From Asparagopsis taxiformis (Eukaryota > Rhodophyta > Florideophyceae > Bonnemaisoniales > Bonnemaisoniaceae), in NCBI GenBank assembly GCA_030407315.1, contig JALQPE010000503.1, positions 39,187 through 103,186 on the forward strand: a stretch of DNA of 64,000 bases, read 5' to 3'. Each line of letters begins with the position of its first letter. Position 1 is the first letter of the stretch. Below are positions 22,915-34,900 of this stretch, in pieces. A program made the position numbers and the translations under genes. Under the pieces are notes generated by a model. It searched no databases. It was not told where the DNA came from and was given only the letters and a program-made list of their open reading frames with translations.

Positions 22915-23880
22915 TCCTTGTCGGTCGACTCCAATTTCGTCTTTAATTTTTTCATCCTCTCGCTCACACCCCCTTCCTGTTGGTGCTCACCTCCCCCGTA
23001 CTGTACCTCAAACACCCCCAATACCACTCTAGCACGCATTTTCAGATACCTATCCCCGCTTCCACGGTGCACACCTCCATTCCATACCTACTTTTCTGCT
23101 CTACCGTACAGATTTCGTATAACCAGTCCTCATACTACCTCAGAATAGGGCAAAACACCCCCTATCTCCTCGACCATGCTCTCCCCCATCACCTTTGCAA
23201 CGTATTGTTCTTCAGTACCCTCTCTCCTCTACCCTCAACCCCTCTCCTTCGCCCTCTACACAAACTTCCCCTGCAGCTTACTCTTCCAAAACCTCTCACT
23301 CCCCATCCCGTACCCGACCTGCTCCACCCCTCCCTCCCTCAGCTGCTCCATGCCCCCACGCCATCCGCATCTTCGATACCGTATACACCACCACCACCGG
23401 CCCACGCTCCCGCACTGCGGGGTGGCTCCCCCGCCGTATCCCCAGAAACCTCCCCGCTCTGAAACACATATCAACCCCCCACTTCGCACCCTTCCTCCCA
23501 CTCCCCTCCCTCCCCAAATACAATAAACCCCTTCTTCTCCATCACATCCCCACTCACCACAGCCAGAACAGACGCCACCCCCTCCCCTTCTTTCTCCTCA
23601 CTTTCCTAAAAACCCCTCCTCTCGGCGCCTTCAACCGCACCCTCCTACGGTCCCACCTAAACACCTCCTCCGCCCTCACTACCCCAACACCCCGCAGCGT
23701 CTCCCCAATCCCCATAATATGCTTGTCGGCACTCCTCTCCGAATCACAATCCATTCTAAACCCGCACTCCGTACATTTCCACCTCCCCCTTACCATCCCA
23801 AGATTCCATCCCCCCACAGAACACATCCTCATACCACAGAAGAATTTTCTTCCTCTCATACCTCATCCTTAAAACCTCCA
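22915..23880. other. 1-kb strand-asymmetric pyrimidine-rich stretch
   Basis: The plus strand is overwhelmingly C and T with runs such as CCCCTCCCTCC, so guanine is rare for almost 1 kb. Frames stay open on both strands because of composition, giving proline/serine/threonine-rich readings of up to 225 aa on plus that I do not take as proteins. It lies between the left terminus and the first palindromic repeat cluster. Confidence 0.8.
23554..23859 (-). CDS. Possible small zinc-finger-like ORF
   Basis: A 101-aa minus-strand frame inside the purine-rich strand contains WKCTECGFRMDCDSERSADK followed by HIMG, a CxxC pair with later Cys and His that could bind one zinc ion, then an arginine/lysine-rich tail (KVRRKKGRGWR). 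The composition bias of the region can make such readings by chance, and there is no partner to compare, so this is a weak call. If real it could be a small nucleic-acid-binding protein of the element. Confidence 0.25.
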   Translation of the reverse strand: MRGRKFFCGMRMCSVGGWNLGMVRGRWKCTECGFRMDCDSERSADKHIMGIGETLRGVGVVRAEEVFRWDRRRVRLKAPRGGVFRKVRRKKGRGWRLFWLW

Positions 23881-24189
23881 TCAGCTCCATGTAAATTTCG
23901 ATGAAAATATTTTCTCTACTATGCAATCTCAAACATGTATGAGCCTATGCCTTTCCGCTTTGTCAACCCTGAATATTGGTACTCATGTATTCATAAAATA
24001 GGGCCACCCACATCCCTATCCCGTTCTGCAAGCTTTACAAACCACTAGACGCATACTCCACAACTATACAACAAACACTACTCGCTATTTCAGACGACGC
24101 GGTACACAAGTAGCGTAGTGTCAACCTTCCGTGACGCCTTCCCTGATGCGTACAAGTGGGAAACACGTCTAGACGTATATCAGAAGTGA

Positions 24190-26045
24190 GTGCGGGAATT
24201 TTCGGCACAGGAGATGCTGGGCCACCAAATTGATTTTTCGGAAATTTTAGAATTTCTGGGCTGGCCAGCAATGCAATCGAGCTGGACATCCACCGGACGT
24301 CCATTTCAGGTTGGTCGCGAGAGGGTGGGGCGGGACCATGATGAAACAAGGACCAAGACCTTTCCCTGACGTGTTGAGCCTGAAATCGACCCTTCGTGAG
24401 ACGCGATTTTGGCTTACAGTTGGTGCTAATAGAAGCCAGTGATAGCCCCGATCGGGGCGGCAGCCGGCTCCGGCTTACAGTTGGTGCTTACAGACGCCAG
24501 TGATAGCCCCCGATCGGGGCCGGCGGTCGGTTCCTGGGGCCGTTGTGGCCAAATTAGACACCCTGATTTGAATTAAAATTTGGGCTATTCTCAAAAACAT
24601 GCACATGTGAACATGTTTTTGAGATGGGGGTGTGCCGTACGGCACAATCGACCGCCCAAATCGTTGTTTTTTGCAATATTTTTTTGTGCCCGAAATTTTA
24701 GAATTTCTGGGCTGGCCAGCAATGCAATCGAGCTGGACATCCACCGGACGTCCATTTGAGGTTGGTCGTGAGAGAGCGGGGCGGGACCATGATGGAACAA
24801 GGACCAAGACCTGTCCCTGGCGTATTGAGCCTGAAATTGACCCTTTGTCAGACGCCATTTAGCCTTACAGTTAGTGCTTACAGAAGCCAGTGACAACCCC
24901 ACTCGGGGCGGCGGTCGGTTCCTGGGGCCGTTGTGGCCAAATTAGACACCCTGATTTGAATTAAAATTTGGGCTATTCTCAAAAACATGCACATGTGAAC
25001 ATGTTTTTGAGATGGGGGTGTGCCGTACGGCACAATCGACCGCCCAAATCGATGTTTTTTGCAATATTTTTCTGTGCCCGAAATTTTAGAATTTCTGGGC
25101 TGGCCAGCAATGCAATCGAGCTGGACATCCACCGGACGTCCATTTCAGGTTGGTCGTGAGAGAGCGGGGCGGGACCATGATGGAACAAGGACCAAGACCT
25201 GTCCCTGGCGTATTGAGCCTGAAATTGACCCTTCGTCAGACGCCATTTAGCCTTACAGTTGGTGCTTACAGAAGCCAGTGATAGCCCCGATCGGGGCCGG
25301 TGGCCGGTGCCTGGGGCCGTTGTGGCCAAATTAGACACCCTGATTTGAATTAAAATTTGGGCTATTCTCAAAAACATGCACATGTGAACATGTTTTTGAG
25401 ATGGGGGTGTGCCGTACGGCACAATCGACCCGCCCAAATCGTTGATTTTTGCAAGATTTTTTGTGCCCGAAATTGTAGAATTTCTGGGCTGGCCAGCAGT
25501 GCATCTGAGATGGACATCCACCGGACGTCCATTTCAGGTTGGTCGTGTGCTGCCTACATCCACGCATTGCAGCAACTAAGCAGGCGAGTTCACTACTCAT
25601 ACAAAGTGCACGGAATACGAGTAACGTGATGGGTGAGTAGTGTTTGTCGTGGAGGAGTAAGGCAGGACCATGATGGAACAGGGGAAACGATGTCACCCTA
25701 GCATAACTTAGGCTTGAAGCCTGGAATCGACCCATCGTTAGGCGCCATTTAGCCTTACAGTTAGTGCTTACAGAAGCCAGTGATGACCCCGCTCGGGGCG
25801 GCGGTTCCGGTGCCTGGGGCCGTTGTGGCCAAATTAGACACCCTGATTTGAATTAAAATTTGGGCTATTCTCAAAAACATGCACATGTGAACATGTTTTT
25901 GAGATGGGGGTGTGCCGTACGGCACAATCGACCGCCCAAATCGATGTTTTTTGCAATATTTTTTTGTGCCCGAAATTGTAGAATTTCTGGGCCGGCCAGG
26001 AATGCATCTGAGTTGGACATCCACCGGACGTCCATTTCAGGTGAT
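24190..26045 (+). repeat. Palindromic repeat cluster I (four full units plus a part)
   Basis: Units of about 390 bp (one ~500 bp) in direct orientation. Each has AACATGCACATGTGAACATG (imperfect palindrome), the perfect palindrome GTGCCGTACGGCAC (24632, 25020, 25409, 25912), a TTTTAGAATTTCTGGGC/GGCCAGC block, CCACCGGACGTCC, and a GCTTACAGAAGCCAGTGA block. The cluster lies behind the 3' end of the ParB-dioxygenase gene. Frames open on both strands in every unit (for example MGYSQKHAHVNMF and its opposite) arise from the repeat and are not genes. Confidence 0.9.
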
Positions 26046-26316
26046 CGTGTATCGTGCACGTCCAGCCATTACCAGAAGCAAGTTGGCGATGAAGCACGTA
26101 TAAACCCAATTGTTCTGCTATTTCTAGCATAGACCATCGAGTCTAGAGATGTGAGGGAATCGTCCTGGAATCATGCTCCAACCCACTAGGGAATGGACAA
26201 TCTAGTTTGAAAGCATGGAACGGAAGTGCATTATAGTAGGTTCATAGATTGAAAGTGATAAAGGAGATGATTATATTCTCGATAATTGTTTGCTAAAGTA
26301 GTTGTTGTTAAGATAT

Positions 26317-29300
26317 CTAGCCGTCGGAAAACTGTTCTTCCTCTTCGTCCTCACTATGATAGTGAACTAGATATCCAGGTTGTCCCGGCAGAAGAGGCAC
26401 TACCGGGGCCACACTCGGTGTGTGCATTACATCCTTGCGAGGTTCTGTCGTCTTCATCCGCATCATTCGGAGCTGCCCTGTCTTCGGCCTACCATCTTTC
26501 TTGACCGGGATGGGAACAACTGTCTTGTGGCGAACATTGACAGGTGCCGGTTGACTTTGCCTTGCAGACCGGCGCGGAGCATTGGCGATGACTTCTTCTT
26601 CGAATCCCAACCGCCTGATGAAACCAAACGAAACATTGTCGGGAATCGGATACGACGCATTCCTGAAATACGTGTGATACCTCGTTGTCGTGTGTGACAC
26701 AACTCTGTCGACATGCCCTGCCCCGGCATGTTGTACATGGCCGTGACCGATGAAGACTGAACGTGGCGGAACGATTACCTTCTTCAGCTTCATCGTCTTG
26801 GCGTACATATCTAATTCCAGCGCTTTGGAAAAGACGTACTTGTGGGACCCTGGACACACCCAGATAGGGAATGGGTCATCTCCGTTGGCAATAACAAAGT
26901 AACCCGGAAGTTGATCTTTGCGGTCGCGAGGAGGAACAGGGAAATCATTGTGTGGGACCTGCCGAGGACACCCCTTTCCCGTTATCAAAAACCGTCCCCC
27001 AGATGCCGGCATGACAAGTTTTTCTCCCGGTAAACCGCACTCCTCCAGCCCTATCAGCCGGACAAGGATTCCCAACCACACATCCAGTAGGGCTCGCCGC
27101 GTCACAAACTTGAACCGGTCGATATGCGTCTCGTCGTTCTCTGCATAGTCAACCAGGCACTGGCGTGTAGACGTGAAGCGAGCCCTCCCCTCATTCCGGT
27201 TCTTCTCATCTGTTTCATCGTCCCCTGTATTGACAATGGGACTCCACAGCTGCCGGTTCCCAGGGTCCTTGTGCACCTGCTCCCCCTCCCACGTTCCCAA
27301 AAAGTACCGAAACAATTCCTGGTTAGGAATTTCTTCCATGAGACCCAAGTCAAATGGGAACTTGTCCGACGCATCGAGGTAGCTTACATCCGCGAAATTG
27401 TGCATCACCGTATACCCTCGCTCGTTGATTTCCGTTCGGCAATTGTGGAAGTACGCCATACCAGTGCCGGCCTCATACGAATCCTTCCAGCTTGTAGACA
27501 TTCGCGCAACCTGGGCAAAGTCCAGCCTCGAGGGTAGAAACGTCGATGTAGGCTCACACATCGCCTTGGCAGCCATCTTCCACGCTGCGAAGAACATCGG
27601 ATAGACGTGATCGATTTCGAATAGCACACGAGCCCGATGTTCTTCCGGAATATGCAGCCCCTCAAACACAGGGTCCATCGCCACTTGCTTCAAATACCTC
27701 ACCTCTCTGCCCTCCTCATCGATTTCCACACTCTCCAATAACAACCTGAGCTCAATCGGGGGCAGACAGCCAACCCTCACCGATGCGATGACATCCGCGG
27801 GACGCTGCGCCAGATGATGCCCTTCGGCTCGGTCTTCGAAATCGTCAGGAAGAGACGGCATACGGTCGTCGAAGAGGAGGTCGTCTTCAGAAGGAGAGTC
27901 ACGAACGATGTAACCGTCTTCATCGACTTCCACTCCTTCCGGAACAGTGAATGTAATTGTCACTTCGCGGACCCCCTTGCTTTCGACTTGGCCCTCGTCT
28001 GCACCCTGTTTGTCTTCCTCGTCCGAAGCGGTATGGACAGATTCTTGGTTGGAGGGAGTCGCACCAGCACGTTGGTTATCTTGGGGGACAATCTCAACGG
28101 CAGAATCGGGGGAACGGGCGGAGTCTTCGTCAACCTCATCACCGGAAGCAGTGGCTTGTTGTTGATCGGTGGGTTTATCAACAACGGCCTGCTCTTCTTC
28201 CCCGGCGGATTGTTGTACCACAACCGGCTCTTCTTCCTCGAGGCGTGTGCTCCCCGTCGAGCGAAGTCGCTGTGAACGGCGGCGGATGCCATGCGAAGCA
28301 GGCTCATGTTCGACATTCCGCTGCTTCTTGTGAGTGAGTCTCACATTGGCAGCAGAAGGGCGGCGTTTGCGTCGAGCCTTAGTCTTCTTCTTCAATGTCG
28401 GATTGAAAAACTCTTTCAAGTTCGTTTCCAAATCCTGTAAACGCGTGGTTCTCCGTCGCATTCGAACCTCACTGCTCCGGTCGTCCCCTCTATACATTGC
28501 AATGGCATTGGTGAGATGCCATTGCAACTCCTTCGGCTGCTTAACCGACCCAATTGCCATCTCTGTGCTCAGAAATGACTTGCGCATAATACTCTTTGGG
28601 CGCCCAAACGCAGCGTACAGAGAATTTGCTATTGCAGTCACGCGACGGACGTATGTATAAAAGTCGTTCACGTCAAAGCGTCCATCCGGACGTCCGCCAT
28701 GAGCAGGGTTCAAGTACTCCGAAAGACCACGCAAGACGAAGACAAAGTTTTCTTCCAGCAACTCGCGCACTATCTTGTGGTCCAGGTGCGTTATCCCAAT
28801 CTCGTTGCGGCGCTCGGAATTGTTCAGCTCACGCAACACGTCGTCGAGAACAGGATGCTTCAGCGTTGCTATAGCCAAACGCGTCCACCGCCGAGCCGTG
28901 TTCGTCGAATTCATCATCCCCATGAACTGCGCCTCGAACAATGTTCGGATGACATCAGACTCACGCAAGTCGCCAGCGTTTTCCACGTTGTTTGCAACAG
29001 CAATCGTACGGATGAACTGCTGGATGGACGACAAGATTCGAACCAGGGAGCGCTCCGTCAGTTGCGTCCCAGTCGTATGGTTCGACTCTGCACTCTTGTG
29101 GATGATCTCATGAGGCTGGAGATCACTGTCGTCCTTGCGGCGAAGGTAGTACACATCCAGAGGCTGAGTAACCCAGCGCAAGCGGTTTGCCTCCTGTGGC
29201 AGCTTGGTTCTGTGCATACGGGTGAGGCGCGTGAAGTCATCCGCAATGCTATGCATAGCATTGAGACGATGCAGTCCGTCGATCACGGTCACGTTCGCAT

Positions 29301-30249
29301 TGGCATGGAATTTGCCATTCTGGAACAGACGCGTGTCGGCGGACAAATGCGTGTTCTGCGACCTCAGCACCGTCACAGTGATACGCGAAGAGCTCACATA
29401 CCCCACCGCCAACATATTGTTGCGCAGGTCCTCCACGTGGTCTTCTTTGACATCGCGAAGGGTCACGGCCGGTTCCACTAGCTGCCTCACCAACACAGTC
29501 GCTCCTTCTCCGACGTAATCCGACGTCACAAACTTGGGCACCATAATTTGCGTCCCCTGCTGCTCACGAATGCTTTCCGCCACCTCCGGTTCGTCGTCCA
29601 CCTCGGTTACGTCCTGCGTAGTAGCTTCGGTGACGTTGGAGCGAGCAGGGTGCTTCGTGCCTCCACTGGAGGCTCTGGCAGAGCGAGCAGGGCGCTTCGT
29701 GCCTCCCGAAACCGGGACGGAGCGTGCTGGATGCTTCGTACCCCCCGAACCAGTGATTTCGCCTGCTGGACCGGTACTGGGCATCCGTCCCGAGCTGGCC
29801 TGGTTCGTCGCTGCGTTGAAGTTTGACGCTGCAGCAGGGGTACGAATGTCGCTAGAGCCATCCTCCGCAGCGGGGCGCATCATCCGAGTATCCCAAGGGT
29901 AAAACGCCGCGGCGTATGCTCCACCCATCGTCTCCGGCGGTCCCTCGGCGCCATCAAACATGTACGGGAACGGGAGGTCCTTGAACTTGTCCTTAGTCGC
30001 AATGTTGCGCACGACGATATAGTCGGCCTCGTCGGTTTCCGGCAGCTTGTGGTTGTGCAGCGTGCGCGGAAGGCCAACATCGCCACCAGCAGTGCTCACC
30101 GAAGCCGTCCCAATATGCACAGCCGCACCGTCCACGTCCGCAAACAAGTCGACATCGACGCCGCGCTTGAGTCCGCGCGACTCCGCTGACGCGCTCACTT
30201 GATCGCCGCAAACCGTTGAAAACAAACTGCTGAAATGCGTATCCGCCAT
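26317..30249 (-). CDS. ParB-like domain fused to Fe(II)/2-oxoglutarate dioxygenase (1310 aa)
   Basis: Start chosen at the ATG at 30249 in good Kozak context (AACCATGG); the frame is open further upstream only from a TTG. Residues ~170-210 carry three GGTK(H/R)PARS repeats. Residues ~257-380 resemble the ParB/Srx fold with IDGLHRLNAMHS (GLHR at 325-328). A long charged linker with basic RRKRRPS and RRRSQRLRS patches follows. The C-terminal dioxygenase has all iron and cosubstrate residues: His1100 and Asp1102 (PHNDFP, codons at 26945-26952), His1174 (VQHAGAGH) and Arg1190 (TRYHTYF). It probably oxidises a nucleic-acid base or protein side chain bound through the ParB-like part. TET/JBP membership cannot be shown by eye. 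Its upstream region matches that of the 761-aa gene, suggesting co-regulation. Confidence 0.82.
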   Translation of the reverse strand: MADTHFSSLFSTVCGDQVSASAESRGLKRGVDVDLFADVDGAAVHIGTASVSTAGGDVGLPRTLHNHKLPETDEADYIVVRNIATKDKFKDLPFPYMFDGAEGPPETMGGAYAAAFYPWDTRMMRPAAEDGSSDIRTPAAASNFNAATNQASSGRMPSTGPAGEITGSGGTKHPARSVPVSGGTKRPARSARASSGGTKHPARSNVTEATTQDVTEVDDEPEVAESIREQQGTQIMVPKFVTSDYVGEGATVLVRQLVEPAVTLRDVKEDHVEDLRNNMLAVGYVSSSRITVTVLRSQNTHLSADTRLFQNGKFHANANVTVIDGLHRLNAMHSIADDFTRLTRMHRTKLPQEANRLRWVTQPLDVYYLRRKDDSDLQPHEIIHKSAESNHTTGTQLTERSLVRILSSIQQFIRTIAVANNVENAGDLRESDVIRTLFEAQFMGMMNSTNTARRWTRLAIATLKHPVLDDVLRELNNSERRNEIGITHLDHKIVRELLEENFVFVLRGLSEYLNPAHGGRPDGRFDVNDFYTYVRRVTAIANSLYAAFGRPKSIMRKSFLSTEMAIGSVKQPKELQWHLTNAIAMYRGDDRSSEVRMRRRTTRLQDLETNLKEFFNPTLKKKTKARRKRRPSAANVRLTHKKQRNVEHEPASHGIRRRSQRLRSTGSTRLEEEEPVVVQQSAGEEEQAVVDKPTDQQQATASGDEVDEDSARSPDSAVEIVPQDNQRAGATPSNQESVHTASDEEDKQGADEGQVESKGVREVTITFTVPEGVEVDEDGYIVRDSPSEDDLLFDDRMPSLPDDFEDRAEGHHLAQRPADVIASVRVGCLPPIELRLLLESVEIDEEGREVRYLKQVAMDPVFEGLHIPEEHRARVLFEIDHVYPMFFAAWKMAAKAMCEPTSTFLPSRLDFAQVARMSTSWKDSYEAGTGMAYFHNCRTEINERGYTVMHNFADVSYLDASDKFPFDLGLMEEIPNQELFRYFLGTWEGEQVHKDPGNRQLWSPIVNTGDDETDEKNRNEGRARFTSTRQCLVDYAENDETHIDRFKFVTRRALLDVWLGILVRLIGLEECGLPGEKLVMPASGGRFLITGKGCPRQVPHNDFPVPPRDRKDQLPGYFVIANGDDPFPIWVCPGSHKYVFSKALELDMYAKTMKLKKVIVPPRSVFIGHGHVQHAGAGHVDRVVSHTTTRYHTYFRNASYPIPDNVSFGFIRRLGFEEEVIANAPRRSARQSQPAPVNVRHKTVVPIPVKKDGRPKTGQLRMMRMKTTEPRKDVMHTPSVAPVVPLLPGQPGYLVHYHSEDEEEEQFSDG

Positions 30250-30589
30250 GGTTGTTGAGTTGGAAAGGAAAAGAGATGGTTGACGTTGACGTATTCGAGT
30301 GATGTGGATGGTATGTTTCACGTTAAGTTGAAGAATGGTCGTGAACGCCAATCGCTGGAAATAATAACACAATACAACCGAAATTTTGTTAGGTACACAC
30401 CTATCGTGACCGCTGGAATGCAAGACAGGCAATCGAGATGTGAGTGTCCGTTCAGAACGGGCCCGAGTCGGGCTCTCGAAACCTGACGAGGTGGCGTGAA
30501 GCAGGCAGTGTCCTTGATGTGTAATGTGTTAAAATTACAGCTGTCAAGCTAGGCGGCTTTTGGGGCGGCTGCGAGCACCCCTTTATCCG
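30250..30589 (-). promoter_or_regulatory. Upstream region of the ParB-dioxygenase gene with shared module
   Basis: At 30539-30600 the words ATTACAGCTGTC, AGCTAGGC, GCGAGCACCCCT and TCCGG occur in the same order and orientation relative to the gene as at 37272-37325 before the 761-aa gene, directly next to a palindromic repeat in both cases. This suggests a common promoter or control module carried by the element. Confidence 0.65.
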
Positions 30590-31690
30590 GGGAACACCCT
30601 GATTTGAGTTAAAATTTGGGCTATTCTCAAAAACATGCACATGTGAACATGTTTTTGAGATGGGGGTGTGCCGTACGGCACAATCGACCCGCCCAAATCG
30701 TTGATTTTTGCAAGATTTTTTGTGCCCGAAATTTTAGAATTTCTGGGCTGGCCAGCAGTGCATCTGAGATGGACATCCACCGGACGTCCATTTCAGGTTG
30801 GTCGTGTGCTGCCTACATCCACGCATTGCAGCAACTAAGCAGGCGGGTTCACTACTAATATAAAGTGCACGGAATATGAGTAACGTGATGGGTGAGTAGT
30901 GTTTCTGTTGAGGGAGTAAGGCGGGACCATGATGAAACACGGAAGAAGATTTCTCCCTAGCATAACTTAGGCTTGAAGCCTGCAATCGGCCCATCTTCCG
31001 GCGCCATTTAGCCTCACAGTTAGTGCTTACAGAAGCCAGTGATGACCCCGCTCGGGGCGGCGGCCGGTTCCTGGGGCCGTTGTGGCCAAATTAGACACCC
31101 TGATTTGAATTAAAATTTGGGCTATTCTCAAAAACATGCACATGTGAACATGTTTTTGAAATGGGGGTGTGCCGTACGGCACAAACGACCCGCTGAAATC
31201 GTTGATTTTTTACAATTTTTTTGTGCCCGAAATTTTAGAATTTCCGGGCTGGCCAGCAGTGCAATCGAGCTGGACATCCACCGGACGTGCATTTCAGGTT
31301 GGTCGTGAGAGAGTGGGGTGGGACCATGATGGAACAAGGACCAAGACCTGTCCCTGGCGTATTGAGCCTGAAATTGACCCTTTGTCAGACGCCATTTAGC
31401 CTTACAGTTAGTGCTTACAGAAGCCAGTGACAACCCCACTCGGGGCGGCGGTCGGTTCCTGGGGCCGTTGTGGCCAAATTAGACACCCTGATTTGAATTA
31501 AAATTTGGGCTATTCTCAAAAACATGCACATGTGAACATGTTTTTGAGATGGGGGTGTGCCGTACGGCACAATCGACCCGCTGAAATCGATGTTTTTTGC
31601 AATATTTTTTCTGCCCTGAATTGTAGAATTTCTGGGCTGGACAGCAATGCAACTGAGCTGGACATCCACCGGGCGTCCATTTCAACTTGG
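30590..31690 (+). repeat. Palindromic repeat cluster II (three units)
   Basis: Three units in the same orientation as cluster I, with GTGCCGTACGGCAC at 30668, 31169 and 31557. It fills the space between the 5' side of the ParB-dioxygenase gene and the 3' end of the methyltransferase-SET gene, so each cargo gene is bordered by repeats. Confidence 0.9.
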
Positions 31691-31912
31691 TCTTGTATTT
31701 TGCATCTGCACGCATAACAGCAACCAAGCAGTCAGGTTCACTGCTCGGACGAAGTGCACCTAGAGTGTGAACGATTGGTTTTTGACAGGCGAGTACTGCC
31801 GAATAGGTTTCACCCTGGACTAATGGTGGCTGGACATTCTGCATTATATGATATACTTCAACTCTGGAACGTAGCTTTATTTGTAGTCGAAATGAAAACA
31901 TCTTTCGTGACC

Positions 31913-34900
31913 CTAATTCCATGCTCTAAACGCTGTCCCATAATGAACGTAGAGCTCCTGCCCCGGACGGATATCGCGGATTGCACGTACTACAATGATC
32001 TTCGGATTTTCTAGGTCCTTCGCCTTGAGCTTCTTCCCCGTCGAACCGCTGCTGTAGTTCTCGACAAACTCGACGTTGGCCATCCGCCTGGTGTCTTCCG
32101 CCGGAGTGTCCTCACCTCGCAAATACCGCGGGTCGTTGATGAACTGCGCCGAACAGAACGGAGCCGGAACAATCCAAATTGGATGCTCGATGTTTTCGTC
32201 GTCCTCCGCTGTTGCATACAGCTTGATAGCATACATCAAGAATGTTTCCTTCGTTATCGCCATGTGACCCTCTCCGTACGCGAACCTCATCGACTCCTTG
32301 CTCATATCAGAGTACACAACAGTTCCGTAGTATGCACATACTTCGTCACCAACATTAAATGTCTGTTCAGCGAAGAGCCCTCTTCCTGCATTTGGATGCT
32401 TAATCAGCGATGGTCGAACGCTCAATTTTTTCGCAACACAATCGTGTGCCCGCATCACGCGAGGGTTTTCAGTTTGCAACCAGCGGCGCAGGGAAGGTGG
32501 CCAATAATGTACCGGTTTCTCCATGTGCTCGCGCGACGCAATCGACTCTGGGCACAGCTGCCAGAGGTACTGCCGAATATATTTCGGGAACCTCTGGTAC
32601 AGGGGAAGGCCAGGTGGGGGTTCGATGATCCTGCGTTCCCTCTGCGTACGCATCGTGACAGAGGGGGACGCCAAGAACTTCTCAGCACTCTGTTTCGCTT
32701 CTGTCGTGACCCTCATGTCAGTGTTGTTTGAAAGAATTACACGTGACATGACTGCACACAGCTTTGGAAGCGATCGTACCACACACAATTTGTCCATGTC
32801 ACTGCCGACGAAAACACGGTGCTCAGGCAAGCTCATAGCTGCTTTTCCCGTTGCGAAAGTGCCAGAGAATGGATCGACAACAATATCACCAGGCTGTGAA
32901 TGCTGGCTGATCAACTCCATCATGAGAGCGACGCTCTTCTGCTCTGCACGAACTCTGACCGTAGCACCGGTTGTGCTCCTTGTTCGCCACACCATCTCAT
33001 TCGAATCGATGGCGGGCATATTGATGGTGACGTTGCACCACGCCGGGTACGTGCCGTCCATGTATCCGTGGTTCCTATAGGCCACCATCTCGCTTCCGGT
33101 CTTGAACGGAACACCTCGCTTCCAGAAGTGGATAGCGACCTCTGCCATGTTCATGCGTTGGTACCTCTTCCGCCCCGGCATTTGATAGAGGTGCCCAGGT
33201 AGTCGGACAAACAACAGAGGTACCTCGTCAACGAAGAAAACTGAATTCCGAACGACGTCCTCCTCCTCCTCGTCCTCCTCCTCATCCGCACTTTCTTCGC
33301 CACTGTGCTGCGATGCTTCGGAGTCCGAATTCATGGACGTAACCTCTTCTTCATCCGACCCGTCATCACTGGCAGCAGTATCGGTTGGGCCTTCTGACTG
33401 CGGTCCTTTGTACGTTTCCAAGTAATGGAACCATTCGTAGAACTGCAAAACCGAGCAGAACACGATGCCGTGGCCACCGGGGCGCAACAGCTCGTCAAAC
33501 ACTTCGATGCTAGCCTGCATATCTTCTGCAGTTAGCCTGTCGTACGAAGAGTTGGAATCGTTCCTCTTACGACGAACATTGTAGGGCGGATCAGTCAGAA
33601 TGAGCTGAACGTTGCCCGTGATGGGCACGTGTTCTCGGCTCTCGTCGGCACTGACCAAATCTTCGAAAGGGACGTCGTACACCCGGCAATACTGACTCAT
33701 TTTCGAAAGAAAGTCCTTTGCGAGAGCCTGCCCTTCACTTTCCTGCTCTTCTGTCGCATGGGGTGACGGTGACGGGGGAGACGGCCCTTGGGCAGTAAGA
33801 CTGGTCCTCCCAGGTCCAAGTTGAAGCCTGGTTGTGTGTCTTGTCGACGGAACCAAACCTCTCCCTCCTGTGTTGCGACGAGTGGGAGTGTCATCAACCG
33901 GCTTGGGGACCTTTTCTGCGTCCGCGGCTTGTGGTGCCGGGCGGAGGACAGCCATAACGTCTTCGTCGAGGGTGTCAAAATACGCTGGCAGCTTGTCCGG
34001 ATTTCCGCTTGAGAAGTATATTTCCAGTGCCCCCCAGCGGTCGGACTCCGGCCAGGTGTACAGGTCCGGGTTGACGATAAGAAACTGCAACCGGTCGAAG
34101 AACTTCCTCACAAGGTCCCTAAATGCACTGTGCTGCGCACTGGTTCTTGTCTCTACTTTTCCACCATATCCATCAGGATGAGATAGGGGAGCTTTGTTGT
34201 GGTAGAGATCTAGCTTCTGCTCCATCGGTGCGAATAGACCTTCATCGAGCACGTCAAACCAATGCTCACTGCTGTCGAAAATGATGTACGGCGCCATCAA
34301 CTCTTCGAAGCTGGAAAACTTTGCGGCGTAGGCCACATCGGTCCAAGCATGGTATAAAACTTGAACCACGTAACAAGCTCGATTAGTGCTTTTCCGATGG
34401 GCTGGGACGCGTGCGGCTTCGTTCCCCTCTTCGGCCGCATCTCCTATTCGGCGACGCGGCAGGTTCTTGTTGTGATTTCGGATGATAGACAACGCTTGGA
34501 AATACATCAATACCTCGAACGTTTCCGGTGGAGCAAGAACGAAGGCGCTTGGTTCCCCGCGCTGCGGCGCCTGTAGTGGCGAAGGAAGCATGTTACATCC
34601 AATAAGGAAGGTCTGCGGCACGATCCCAGAAAGGATGCAGTGCTCAACCCATTGCCCGATACGCTCATCCTGTCTTGAAAACTCGGCAATGGGTAATGCC
34701 AGACGAACAATCTGCTTGGCTCGCTCAACGTTCATCTCTGCCATGACGATTTCGGCAACATCCGCCTCGACTCCAGCATTCTTCGAACGACCGCTGAAGG
34801 ACATGCTGAGTCGACCTTGCAGCGCCACAAATTGTTCTTCCGTGCCCTGCGCAACCCAAGCGCCAAGGTCCGCGTATGTGAAACCTCCCGGCTTGTCCGT

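Noticed and set aside
23195..23872. 225-aa plus-strand ORF, proline/serine/threonine-rich
   Set aside because: It follows from the C/T-only composition; overlapping frames are open too, and no motif is present.
24591..25521. Repeated ORFs on both strands of the ~390-bp units (60-180 aa)
   Set aside because: They appear in every unit on both strands, start and stop at unit features and break in some units; they are readings of a noncoding repeat.
26317..30249. Calling the dioxygenase a TET/JBP enzyme
   Set aside because: The HxD...H...R set is shared by all 2OG dioxygenases. Without a profile search the closer family cannot be decided, and the flanking words also resemble phytanoyl-type protist enzymes.
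26317..30432. Longer N-terminal extension of the ParB-dioxygenase ORF
   Set aside because: The extra 61 codons begin with TTG and contain no ATG; the ATG at 30249 has better context.
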